From: Planctomycetota bacterium
GTDB lineage: Bacteria; Planctomycetota; B15-G4; SIAN01
Reading direction: 5' to 3'
NCBI GenBank assembly: GCA_016795285.1
Contig: JAEUIC010000047.1
Location: forward strand, 62,001-126,000
Length of the DNA: 64,000 nucleotides
The notes under the pieces were generated by a model that had not been told where the DNA came from, made no database searches, and saw only the letters and a program-made list of their open reading frames with translations. This document shows, piece by piece, positions 8,346 to 16,703 of this stretch; within the stretch, counting starts at the first letter, position 1, and each line of letters begins with the position of its first letter. The position numbers were made by a program, and so were the translations under genes.

Positions 8346-10294
8346 CAGCGCGACTCCGAAGGGTCGGGCGACGGTACGACCCACTCGAGCTCGCGGTGGC
8401 CGGCGGAGATCGCCGTCACGAGTTCGCGGCCATCGGGGAACTCGACGACGACTGGCCAAACGCGCGCCGCCTCGACGACGAGCCCGCGGAACTCGAAGCG
8501 GCCGTCCGAGCCGGTCACGTCGTGCAGATCATCACGCGAGCCACTCTGAAGCGTGACGCGCGCGCCCACGACGAGCGTTCCATCCGCCTCGCGAAGGAGA
8601 CCCTGAACGACCGCCGCCGGATCGCTGCGCACGACGAGATCGGGCAAGCGCGCGACCGCGGTCGCCGGCCGTGACACGGCGAAGCGATGCGCTGCGAGAC
8701 CACGCGCGGTCACCACCAGCTCGCGCGCCGCCTCGTCCGTGCGGTCCGTCTCGGCGCCAGCGAGGAACGAGAACCATCCCTCCGCGTCGGTCGACTCCAT
8801 CGGCCGCGCGCGCCGGCCACCGACCTCCAGCACGACGGTCGCATGCGCGAACGGGCGCCCCGCCTCGTCCACGACCCGTCCGAACCACGCCGGCTGCGCC
8901 GCGAGGAGTCCGAGCTCGATCCGTCCGCCGCCGCGCCGCAGCTCGATCGGCTCGGCGCGATGGAGCACGCGCTCGCGACAGGCGAACTCGAACTCCACGC
9001 TCTCGAGCGGATAGGGGCCGATCGAGAAGCTCCCGTCGGCGGCGCAGCGCCGCTCGAACTCGATCGACGCGTCGCCGTACTGCGCGCTGCCGCGCACGAC
9101 GAGTCCGAGCGCCGCGACGTCGGCGGGAACGTCGATCGACCCGACCAGCATCGTCGCGTCGCTCCAGGCGACGCGGCCCAGATCGACCGGCGCCGCGTCA
9201 GGCGGGAGCGTGAAGGTCTCGCACCAGAGCGCTTCGTCGCCCGCGGCGAGCGCCAGCGTGTAGGAGGCGAACTCGGGCAGCAGCAGCTCGAAGCGGCCGT
9301 CGCCGTCGATCGGCGCCCGGAAGTCGCGGCCGTCGAACCAGCGCGCGCCGCTGCCGATCGTCCAGGCGCGTGCCTCGCGCGGCGCCTCGCTGACGAAGCC
9401 GCGCGGCGGCCACGGCGCGAAGCGGCCGCGCACCGCCACGCAGCGGCGCAGCTCGAGCTCGACGAGCGTCGCTTCCGACTCCGCCGCGATCGAGCAGGGC
9501 CGGAAGGCGAGCGTGTCGGCCTCCGCGGTGCGCGCGCGCAGCTCGACGCTGCCGTCCGGCACGCCGGCGAAGCGGAACGCACCGGCGGAGTCGGAACGCG
9601 TCGTCAGCGCGAAGCAGGTCGCGCTGGTGCCGTCGAAGTTGGAGCGCGCCAGCAGGTCGACCGTCGCGCCGGCGATCGGCCGGCCGCCGCGCCACTCGAC
9701 CGCCCGCCCTTCGACCGCGCGCCCCGCCTCGAGCTGCAAGTCGAGCCGACGACCGGGACCGTGGAACGGGACGACGCGCGAACCGATCGACTCGGCCATC
9801 GCCGCGATCGTGGTCGCCCCATCGAGCACATCGTGCGCGAACTCGATCCGATAGGCGCCGCGCGCATCGCTGCGGCCGACGAGCGCCCCGTCGACGAAGA
9901 GCTTCGCGCCGGCGACCGGCACGCCGTCGGGCGCCAGCACGAGGCCGCAGAGCGTCGCGCGCCCCGCTTGCTCGCGCCGCCGCTCCTCGCGCGGATCGAG
10001 CGGGCGGAGCGGGTCGGGGCCCGAAGGCGGCGGCGGCGACTCGAGCACGCGCGTCGCTTCGGGCGCGCCAGCGAGCGGATCGTCGAGCGGCGCCGCTTCG
10101 CGCGAATCACGCGATCCGCCGCCTGCGTCCACCGAGGAGTCCGCCGACGTGTGCACCACCGTGCTCGGCGTGAGGCGCGGCGGCGCTGCGCTGCGCATCG
10201 CCCACGCGAAGAGCGCGACGCCGCAAAGCAGCAGCGCCGGCACCGCCAGCGCGAAGGCGCGCGTCCCCGTCGGCTTCGGCGCGTCCCCCGTCAT
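8345..10294 (-). CDS. Membrane-anchored carboxypeptidase-regulatory-like protein, copy 1
   Basis: This is the first gene of the three-gene tandem array, 649 residues long. A transmembrane helix (about residues 14-32, AVPALLLCGVALFAW) is followed by a low-complexity linker rich in Asp, Ser and Pro. Beta-sandwich modules then follow, such as LCGLVLAPDGVPVAGAKLFV, GRAVEWRGGRPIAGATVDLL, GRVVDEAGRPFAHATVVLEV and the C-terminal GLLREADGTLVVGARVTL. It is more diverged from copies 2 and 3 than those are from each other. It is divergent from the interrupted gene at 10376 across an 81-base spacer that must hold both promoters. Confidence 0.75.
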   Translation of the reverse strand: MTGDAPKPTGTRAFALAVPALLLCGVALFAWAMRSAAPPRLTPSTVVHTSADSSVDAGGGSRDSREAAPLDDPLAGAPEATRVLESPPPPSGPDPLRPLDPREERRREQAGRATLCGLVLAPDGVPVAGAKLFVDGALVGRSDARGAYRIEFAHDVLDGATTIAAMAESIGSRVVPFHGPGRRLDLQLEAGRAVEGRAVEWRGGRPIAGATVDLLARSNFDGTSATCFALTTRSDSAGAFRFAGVPDGSVELRARTAEADTLAFRPCSIAAESEATLVELELRRCVAVRGRFAPWPPRGFVSEAPREARAWTIGSGARWFDGRDFRAPIDGDGRFELLLPEFASYTLALAAGDEALWCETFTLPPDAAPVDLGRVAWSDATMLVGSIDVPADVAALGLVVRGSAQYGDASIEFERRCAADGSFSIGPYPLESVEFEFACRERVLHRAEPIELRRGGGRIELGLLAAQPAWFGRVVDEAGRPFAHATVVLEVGGRRARPMESTDAEGWFSFLAGAETDRTDEAARELVVTARGLAAHRFAVSRPATAVARLPDLVVRSDPAAVVQGLLREADGTLVVGARVTLQSGSRDDLHDVTGSDGRFEFRGLVVEAARVWPVVVEFPDGRELVTAISAGHRELEWVVPSPDPSESR

Positions 10295-10375
10295 CGCGCT
10301 GCTCCCGGTACCATCCCGAACCGCGAGCGAAGGGTAGCCCGACCCGACCGTCCCGTCGCACGCAAGGGGCTCGTC

Positions 10376-12631
10376 ATGCGGTCACGCCGTTCCACCGCCT
10401 GTTTCGCGCTGCTCGCGCTGGCGCTGCTCTTCCCGACGGCGGTGCCGCAGCCGCCGCCGAGCGCGATCGACCCGCCGACCGCGCGGAGCGAGCGGCTCCT
10501 CGAATGGCGCCTCGAACTCGAAGACGGCGAGTGGATCGAGGCGCCGTCGGGGTTCGTCGAGTACCGGCTGCTCGAAGGCGAAACGCGTTAGGGCTTCACC
10601 CGCTTGCGTCGCGAAACGGCCGGCGTTTCGCGCGGCCGCGCCGTCGTCGCGCTCGAGCCTGGCGAGCGCTTCACGATCGAGCGGATCGTCCTCGAAGGCC
10701 GACGGGCACTGCTGCATCCCGGGCGGAACGAGTCGGAGTTCGCCCTCGGACCGCCGCTGCGGCTCGCCGCCCGCGCCGCCCGCAGCGTCACGCTCGATGT
10801 CGTGGCGGCGGAGAGCGGCGAGCCGCTCGACGACGTGCAAGTCGTGGAGCGCTCGGACTTCGGCTTGGGGCTGTCGTTCGACGCTCTCGACCTCTTCCCG
10901 TCGTTCGCAGGGAGCGGCCTCGACGCGGAGAGCGTCGAGTTGATGGCGCTGCACGACTCGCTCGTCGCCGACGGCGCGTCGCCGCTGCGGCTCGAGCTGC
11001 CGGAGGAACAGCGCGGGCCGTTCGATTCGTCGAAGAGCACGTTGCGCGTCACGGCGCCCGGCCGCGTCCCGGAGCGGCTCGAGGTCGACTGGTTCACCGG
11101 CGGCCGCGCCCGCGTGGAGCTGCAACGCGGCGGCTCGCTGGCGTTCCGCCTCACCGGCTTCGACCGTCTCTCGGAGGTTGCGCGACGGCTCGAGATCGCG
11201 CGGCCGCCAGCGACGACGGCGCAGAACGCCCTCCTCGCGGGCGTGTCGTCTCCTCGGCCGTGGGACGGTGCCGCGGAGAACGTCGACCTGTTCGCGCTGC
11301 TCCTCCCGCCGCTCGCGCCGGAGGAACGCGATCCGCGCGAACTCACGATCGAGCGCGAGGTGATCGAGGAGCTCGAGTGGCAGGCGTCGTTGAGCGAAGT
11401 CGAGATCGACGCGTTCGATTGCGACGAACCACCGCCCGACGAGGAGCAGCTGCGGGTGCAATTCGAGCGGCAGCACGCGTGGCCCATGACGACGGAGCGG
11501 CTGGCGGCTCGGAGAGTCGGAGCGGAGGGCCGCGGTGCGTTGCATCGCCTGCCGCCGGGTCGCTACCGGCTGCGAATCGTTCCGCCGTGGAACGACTCCC
11601 CGTTCGCCGCCATCGGCGAGGTCGAGGCGACCGTCGTCGCGGGCGAGACGACCACGGTCGAAGTCCCGCTCGAGCTGCCGGCCGACGGGCCGTTCGTGCC
11701 GCTCGTCGGGACGATCCGCTGGCCGTGCGGCAGCGCGCTCGAACGGTTCACCCTCTGGTGGGAGCCGCTCGACGGCGACGAACGCCGCTCTCGCAACCTC
11801 ATCGGCCCGCTCGAGCTGCCCGCAGTCGAACACGGCAGCGTCGGCGCCACGGCGCTCGAAGCGTGGCGCGAGGTGCGGCTCGGCGCCGTCCGCCCCGGCC
11901 GCTGGCGGATCCACGAGCCCTACCTCGGGCTCCGCTGCGACGTCGTGGTCGACGATTCGGATGGTGCTGGAGCTTCCTCGCGCTTCGAGCTGATCGTGCC
12001 CGAACTCGCCGAGATCGACGTGAGGCTGATCGACGCCGCGACAGGCGATCCGCCCACCGAGCCGATCCGGCTGCGCCGCGCGCTGCACCCCTCGATCGCG
12101 GGACGCTTGCCGACAGGCTACGGTCAGATCCTCTTCAACGGACTCCCGCGGCTCGATTCGCCGACCAGCCTCCGACTCGTCACCGCCGCGGGCACGGTGC
12201 CGCTCGAGATCGAGTCGCCGTTCCTGTCGGGGGACGTCGAGCTGCTCGACGCGGTGCAATGGTTCGAGCCGGGTCGCCACGAGGTGACGCTGACCGTCGC
12301 GCCACCGACCGTGATCGCCGTCGACTGGAGCGACACCGAAGCGAGTGCCGTCGAACAGCGCCCCGCCGTCGAGTCCGCCGAGGCGCTCTTCGATCGCGAG
12401 CTCGAACGCGCGCTGCGCCGCGCGCGACTCGTCCCGCTCGATCGCGACGAGCCGCCGCTCTTCGCCGACTGGCAACGCGGGCGCGCCGGCTGGTTCCGGC
12501 TGCCGCGCGCCGGCCGCTACCGCCTCGAACTCGTCGTCCCGCCCGGCGCCGCCCCGCTCCCCCCGCGCGTGGTCGAGGCGCGCGCCGGCGAGATCGTGCA
12601 GGTCACCGTCGAGCGCCCGCGGCGGGGGTGA
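10376..12631 (+). pseudogene. Secreted beta-rich protein gene interrupted by an in-frame amber codon
   Basis: ATG at 10376 starts a clear signal peptide (STACFALLALALLFPTAVPQ). The frame runs 71 codons to TAG at 10589-10591 and then stays open in the same frame to TGA at 12629-12631, 679 more codons. The downstream part has only a TTG at 10604 as a candidate start, lacks a signal peptide, and continues the same style of protein, with charged beta-rich segments and repeated PGRYRL-type turns. The natural reading is one gene of about 750 codons broken by a nonsense change. A sequencing error or stop readthrough would give the same picture. The content resembles its divergent neighbours. The 3' end overlaps the opposing gene by 29 bases. 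Confidence 0.7.
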
Positions 12632-13736
12632 CTCCCGACGGCAGTGCGCGCACGAACAGGTAGAGCGCTCGCTTCGCTTTGGCATCGGCGCCGGGCGTCG
12701 GGATCCCGCCGACGAGCAGCCAGCGATCGCTGAACCCGGCGACCGTGGCCTTCACTTCGGCGTGGAGCAGCTCGGGGAGCTGGATCGCGCCGAGCGGTGA
12801 CGCGATGGTGGCGATCGGCCGCTTCAACACCGAGCTGCGGAACGTGAAGTTCAACGCGTAAGGGACCGCACCACCGCCGGCCGCGGATCCATCGTCTCCG
12901 CCGTCGTCGCCGCCACCGATGGCGATCCCGTCGAACGAGATCCCCTCGAACAGCGTCTTGATCACCGGGTCGATGATCGTCCCGACTCCTTCGATGGCGA
13001 CCTGCTCGAAGTTGGCGACGTAGGACAGCTCATCGCCGCTTCGCGCCTCGAAGCGCTCGAGCGGCCGGACGATCACCTTCGGCAGCGTGCTGCGATCCAG
13101 CGCCGCTCCCTCGAGGAAGCGATTCACGTGAGCGTCATCGAGCGGCACCGCTGCCGCCGAGGCGACTCCGCCGGTGCCGAGCTCGGGGAAGTAGGGCAGC
13201 AGCGCTTCGTCGAGAGCGCCTTCGAACTCGAACGCATGCGCCTCGATGGAGAGCGGTGGAGTGCGTCGCGTGCGCAGCGCCAGCAGCAGCTCCTCGACGC
13301 GCGCCTGCTCCGTCTCGTTGCCGCGCACGACCAGCGCGCCCGACTCCTTGACGGCGACTTCCATCTTCGAGGCGAGCTTCGCGGCGACGACGGTGAAGTA
13401 GGCGTGCAGGAGCGTGCGACACTCGGCGTCGGCCGCAGCATCGGCGGTCGCATCGCGACTCGCGGCGACCAGGAGCGTCGGCGACCCCGCAGGTTCCGCG
13501 CGCCGCTCCCCGCTGCCGCGAAACGAAGGCAGCAGGTCGCGCACGTCGTAGATCACGATGGAACGGCCGTCGCGCACGCGCGGCGGACGCGACTCGTCGT
13601 CCGTCGCGATCGGCGCCGGCGCAGGAGGCGGCGTAGCGGACGGAGGCGCTCCTTGAGCGACGAGCGCGGCCCTGGCGACGGGAGCGAACGACGCGATGAG
13701 CGGCACCAGCAGCGACGACGCGAGCACGATGTTCAT
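12603..13736 (-). CDS. Secretin-N-domain-like exported protein in the ECF sigma operon
   Basis: The 377-residue protein has an N-terminal signal peptide (IVLASSLLVPLIASFAPVARA) and a Pro/Ala linker. The segment SIVIYDVRDLLPSF and the later SGALVVRGNETEQARVEELL recall the N1/NHN subdomains of secretins, where a short helix follows LxVxGxxxxHxxVxxLL. There is no C-terminal secretin pore domain, and a Gly/Asp-rich loop lies near residue 265. ATG at 13736 overlaps the anti-sigma stop by four bases (ATGA), so it is the third gene of the sigma operon. It is probably a periplasmic or outer-surface output or sensor of that system; the function is inferred from context only. Confidence 0.65.
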   Translation of the reverse strand: MNIVLASSLLVPLIASFAPVARAALVAQGAPPSATPPPAPAPIATDDESRPPRVRDGRSIVIYDVRDLLPSFRGSGERRAEPAGSPTLLVAASRDATADAAADAECRTLLHAYFTVVAAKLASKMEVAVKESGALVVRGNETEQARVEELLLALRTRRTPPLSIEAHAFEFEGALDEALLPYFPELGTGGVASAAAVPLDDAHVNRFLEGAALDRSTLPKVIVRPLERFEARSGDELSYVANFEQVAIEGVGTIIDPVIKTLFEGISFDGIAIGGGDDGGDDGSAAGGGAVPYALNFTFRSSVLKRPIATIASPLGAIQLPELLHAEVKATVAGFSDRWLLVGGIPTPGADAKAKRALYLFVRALPSGVTPAAGARR

Positions 13737-14359
13737 GGACCTCGCTCCTCGATCGAAGGACTCGACACGCGACGATCGACGGTCGTCGCTACCACGATCC
13801 GTTCCTGGCGCCGCACGACGCCGTCGAGACCCACGCTCGACTCGACGATCTCCACGCGAGCCGGGACGCCGGCGATCCAGCGACGCGTGACGCTCTCCGA
13901 ACCGTTCGGGTGGCGGACGCCCGTCTCGACTTGCATCGCGGCGACGTAGAGGGGCGAGCGATCGACCGTGGCAGCGGAGGGTGCGGCAATCTCCACCACC
14001 CCTGAAACGCTCGCCTCGCCCCCTGCGGAGGGCGGCGATGCGCCGGTGCCAGTGTCTGCTGCGAACCGCGCCACGCCGGTGATCCCCACCACCACCGCCG
14101 CCGCCAGCGCCGCGACGCGCCGCGCGCGCGACCACCAAGGCGCGACGCGGATCGCGGTGCGCAGCGCGTCGCCCCAGAGCTCGAGCTCGAAGCCGGCGCC
14201 GTGCCGCTCGAGGCAGCGCGGGCACTCGGCGACGTGGCGGCGCACCTCACGCGCGCGCGCCAGCGGCGCGACGCGATCGAGGACGTCGTCGACCTCGCTC
14301 TCGCTCGGGCAACGCATGGTCGCGACTCCTCGTCCCTCGCTCTCTCGCGCGTGGTTCAT
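13733..14359 (-). CDS. Anti-sigma factor with zinc-finger motif and one transmembrane helix
   Basis: The 208-residue protein carries the zinc-binding anti-sigma signature HVAECPRC (HxxxCxxC) about residues 42-49. A transmembrane helix follows (AALAAAVVVGITGVARFA), then an extracytoplasmic domain. This is the layout of ZAS-type membrane anti-sigma factors, which hold their ECF sigma at the membrane until a signal arrives. ATG at 14359 forms an ATGA overlap with the sigma gene stop. A second ATG at 14317 would still keep the zinc motif. The partner is surely the adjacent sigma factor. The C-terminal domain contains no family I recognise. Confidence 0.82.
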   Translation of the reverse strand: MNHARESEGRGVATMRCPSESEVDDVLDRVAPLARAREVRRHVAECPRCLERHGAGFELELWGDALRTAIRVAPWWSRARRVAALAAAVVVGITGVARFAADTGTGASPPSAGGEASVSGVVEIAAPSAATVDRSPLYVAAMQVETGVRHPNGSESVTRRWIAGVPARVEIVESSVGLDGVVRRQERIVVATTVDRRVSSPSIEERGP

Positions 14360-14922
14360 CGCTTCCTCTCGCGCGGCGTCTCGTCCGGCGCTTCGTGCGG
14401 CGCGAGCGTCTTCGCCAGCGCGAGACGCGCGCGCCGCAGATGGCTCTTCACGGTGTTCTCCGGCAACTGCAACGCGGCCGCGATCTGCGCCACCGACTCC
14501 GCTTCCGCGTAGAAGCGGCGCACCGTCTCGCGCGGCAACGGCGGCAGCTCGGCGAGCGCCGCCGTCAGCGACGCCGCCGCCTCGCGCCGCTCGAGCAGCG
14601 CGGCCGGCTCCTCGTCCGGCCCGCCCGTCGTCGCGAGCAGCGGCTCGCTCCCCTCGTCCTCGCGACGGCGCGCGCGGCGCCGCTCCTGCTCGTGCGCGAC
14701 GCGCCACGCGATGGTGGCGAGCCACGGCCCGAGCGGTCGCGTCGCGTCGTACTGGCCGCGCGCCGCCCACGCCCGCGTGAAGGTCTCCTGCAGCGCGTCG
14801 CTGCGCCGATCGGGTTGGCGCACCGCGCGGCGCAGGAGCGACGCGACCGCCGCGCGCAGCTCCTCGAGCCGGCGCGCGAAGGCTTCATCCGCGGGCGAGC
14901 GGCTCCCCGTCGGGCGCGGCAT
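14356..14922 (-). CDS. ECF-family RNA polymerase sigma factor
   Basis: The 188-residue protein has region 2 (DALQETFTRAWAARGQYD, then GPWLATIAWRVAHEQ) and region 4 (LPPLPRETVRRFYAEAES, then VAQIAAALQLPENTVKSH). That is the normal size and two-domain layout of an ECF sigma factor. ATG at 14922 was chosen because region 2 begins soon after; upstream in-frame codons run into the repeated spacer and have no family-like content. It is translationally coupled to the anti-sigma gene. The upstream 142-base spacer presumably holds the promoter, possibly autoregulated, but no consensus is evident. Confidence 0.88.
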   Translation of the reverse strand: MPRPTGSRSPADEAFARRLEELRAAVASLLRRAVRQPDRRSDALQETFTRAWAARGQYDATRPLGPWLATIAWRVAHEQERRRARRREDEGSEPLLATTGGPDEEPAALLERREAAASLTAALAELPPLPRETVRRFYAEAESVAQIAAALQLPENTVKSHLRRARLALAKTLAPHEAPDETPRERKR

Positions 14923-15022
14923 CACGATCGGCGCGAGCTCCTTCACGGGCAGCTCTATGCCGATCGGCGCGCGGCGGTTGCAGCGTGGCGCAAGGCGGCG
15001 GCGCGGCGGGCGGGCCGGTCGT

Positions 15023-15091
15023 GTGCGGATCCGACCGCCGTTTTCTCCCCGCCACCGGTGCGGATCAGACCGCCGTTTTCTCCCCGCCACC
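15023..15091. repeat. 35-base-period tandem repeat overlapping the 3' end of the HIT gene
   Basis: Two copies of a 34-base unit, differing at one position in my reading, lie at 15023-15056 and 15058-15091. Each contains GACCGCCGTTTTCTCCCCGC. The second copy supplies the last codons and the TGA stop of the HIT-family gene (…GEKTAV). The first copy has C in place of the stop's final A, so it could not serve as a stop. The spacing suggests a duplication of the gene's tail or insertion of a short repeat. Confidence 0.8.
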
Positions 15092-15481
15092 AAGGGCGGC
15101 GCGCAGCTTGGCGGCGGCGTCGTCGAGCGCGGCGGGCGAGGGGTTCTTGTCGGCGTTGGCGAAGTCCATGTGCTTCGGCTCGCGGATCGGGATCAGGTGG
15201 AGATGCACGTGGCGCACCTCGAGGCCGAGGATCGTGAGGCCGACCTTCTCGGGCCGGAAGGCGGCCATCTGCGCCTTGCCGATCTTCTGCGCCACGTCGA
15301 AGAGGTGGCGCGAGAGGTCGGCCGGGACGTCGAGCCAGTGGTCGATCTCCTGGCGCGGGATCACCAGGCAGTGGCCCGGTTGGATCGGGTTGATGGTGAG
15401 GATCGAGAAGCACTTCTCGTCCTTCCAGATGAAGCGGCCGGGGATCTCGCCGGCGAGGATCTTGGTGAAGAGGGTGGCCAT
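15065..15481 (-). CDS. HIT-family nucleotide-binding hydrolase
   Basis: The 138-residue protein has the HIT signature HVHLHLIP (residues 91-98), whose central His is the catalytic nucleophile in this superfamily. It also has FTKILAGEIPGRFIWKDE near the start, typical of HinT/HIT proteins. Family members hydrolyse nucleoside phosphoramidates or dinucleoside polyphosphates in the cytoplasm. ATG at 15481 places the domain at the normal distance from the N-terminus. The last residues, GGGEKTAV, are encoded by the tandem repeat described above and look like an add-on to the family's usual C-terminus. Confidence 0.9.
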   Translation of the reverse strand: MATLFTKILAGEIPGRFIWKDEKCFSILTINPIQPGHCLVIPRQEIDHWLDVPADLSRHLFDVAQKIGKAQMAAFRPEKVGLTILGLEVRHVHLHLIPIREPKHMDFANADKNPSPAALDDAAAKLRAALGGGEKTAV

Positions 15482-15576
15482 CGGTCGGGTTCCTGTCGGG
15501 GGCGAGCGGCGACTCGGCAACGCAGCAGCAGGCAGCGGCGCGAGCGAGCGGCCGATCGTAGGCGGCAGCGCCCCGA

Positions 15577-16677
15577 TCAGCGCGGCGCGGCTTCGGCGGG
15601 CGGCGGCGGGCGCGCTCGGCCGCTCACCTCCGCGACGAAGTCGAGGATGGTCGCGGTCGGGCCATCGCCCGGCAGCCCGAGCTCGCGCGAGATCGCGACG
15701 TGCGTCTTGTCGGGGAAGGTGACGACATCGGCGCGCCCACCGGCCTCGCGCAACTTCGCGGAGAGCAGCGCCGCGTCCTCTCCCGAGTCGGGGTTCTTGC
15801 CGGCGACGATCAGCAGGCAGGGCGGCGTGCCACGGGCGGCGGCCACGTGGGAGAGGGGCGAGGCGTCGGCCCAGACGGCGGGATCGCTGCCGAAGACGGC
15901 GGCGATGTGCTCGTCGGCCCCCTCGACGTCGCCCGCGCGCGCCGCGACGTCGTAGCTCGCGCCATCCAGCAGGAGCGCGCCGCGCAACGCCGTGAGCGGC
16001 AGGTCGTGCTCGCCGAGCCAGCGCGGATCGACGCTCACCAGCGCGGCGAGGTGGGCGCCCGCCGAGTGGCCCATCACGAAGAGCGCCTCGGGATCGCCGC
16101 CGAACTGCTTCGCATGCTCGCGCAGCCACGCCAGCGCCGCCGCCGTGTCGCGGATCTGCGCGGGATGGGTCGCGGCGGGCGCGAGGCGGTAGTTGATGGT
16201 GGCGAGCAGGAAGCCGGCGCTCGTGAAGGCCGGCGCGCGCCGCTCGAGGAAGCCGCGCTTCTCGCCGCGCTGCCAGCCGCCGCCGTGCACGAAGACGACG
16301 ATCGGCCGCCCGCGCTCGGCCGCCCCGCGCTCGCGCTCCACCGCCGCGGGCGCGATCAGGTCGAGCGACTGCTCGGCCGGCGCGACCCTCTCGCTGGCGG
16401 CGTAGCGCAGGTCGAGCCAGCCGACCATCGTGCCGCTCGGATCGCGGACCATCGGCGGCACGAAGCCGTCGTCTTCCGGCGGCAAGAGCGACGGCGTCAC
16501 CGCGAGCGTCGTCACCCCATCGGCAAGCGGCACCGGCGGCGGCGCGGCGCACGCCGCGAGCAGGAGGAACGCCGCGACCGCAACCGTGGCCGCAACCATG
16601 GCCGCAACTGCGGCCGCCGCCGACGCAGCAGCGGCGCAGGCGCGTCTTCGCAGACGGTCGACGGGCACAGGTTCCAT
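15577..16677 (-). CDS. Lipoprotein alpha/beta-hydrolase (carboxylesterase-like)
   Basis: The 366-residue protein has a long Ala-rich signal segment ending in a lipobox-like LLAAC, with Cys43 as the likely lipidated residue. The hydrolase domain carries the oxyanion motif HGGGW (131-135), the nucleophile elbow GHSAG (Ser205) and a late FPDKTHVAI that supplies the catalytic His. This is the HSL/BD-FAE type of esterase. It probably acts on small esters at the cell envelope; the substrate is unknown. It starts just upstream (on its own strand) of the HIT gene, and its start codon lies 26 bases after the end of the DUF4157 gene, so it could share the eCIS transcript by readthrough. Confidence 0.85.
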   Translation of the reverse strand: MEPVPVDRLRRRACAAAASAAAAVAAMVAATVAVAAFLLLAACAAPPPVPLADGVTTLAVTPSLLPPEDDGFVPPMVRDPSGTMVGWLDLRYAASERVAPAEQSLDLIAPAAVERERGAAERGRPIVVFVHGGGWQRGEKRGFLERRAPAFTSAGFLLATINYRLAPAATHPAQIRDTAAALAWLREHAKQFGGDPEALFVMGHSAGAHLAALVSVDPRWLGEHDLPLTALRGALLLDGASYDVAARAGDVEGADEHIAAVFGSDPAVWADASPLSHVAAARGTPPCLLIVAGKNPDSGEDAALLSAKLREAGGRADVVTFPDKTHVAISRELGLPGDGPTATILDFVAEVSGRARPPPPAEAAPR

Positions 16678-16703
16678 GCGCGGCACCTTACCGCTCGCCC
16701 CTC

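Noticed and set aside
15023..15091. CRISPR-like repeats
   Set aside because: Only two tandem copies with a one-base spacer, inside a gene end; no spacers and no cas genes.
15065..16552. A long upstream extension of the HIT gene into the esterase region
   Set aside because: The HIT domain starts at the ATG at 15481; upstream residues are out of frame with the esterase and show no family content.
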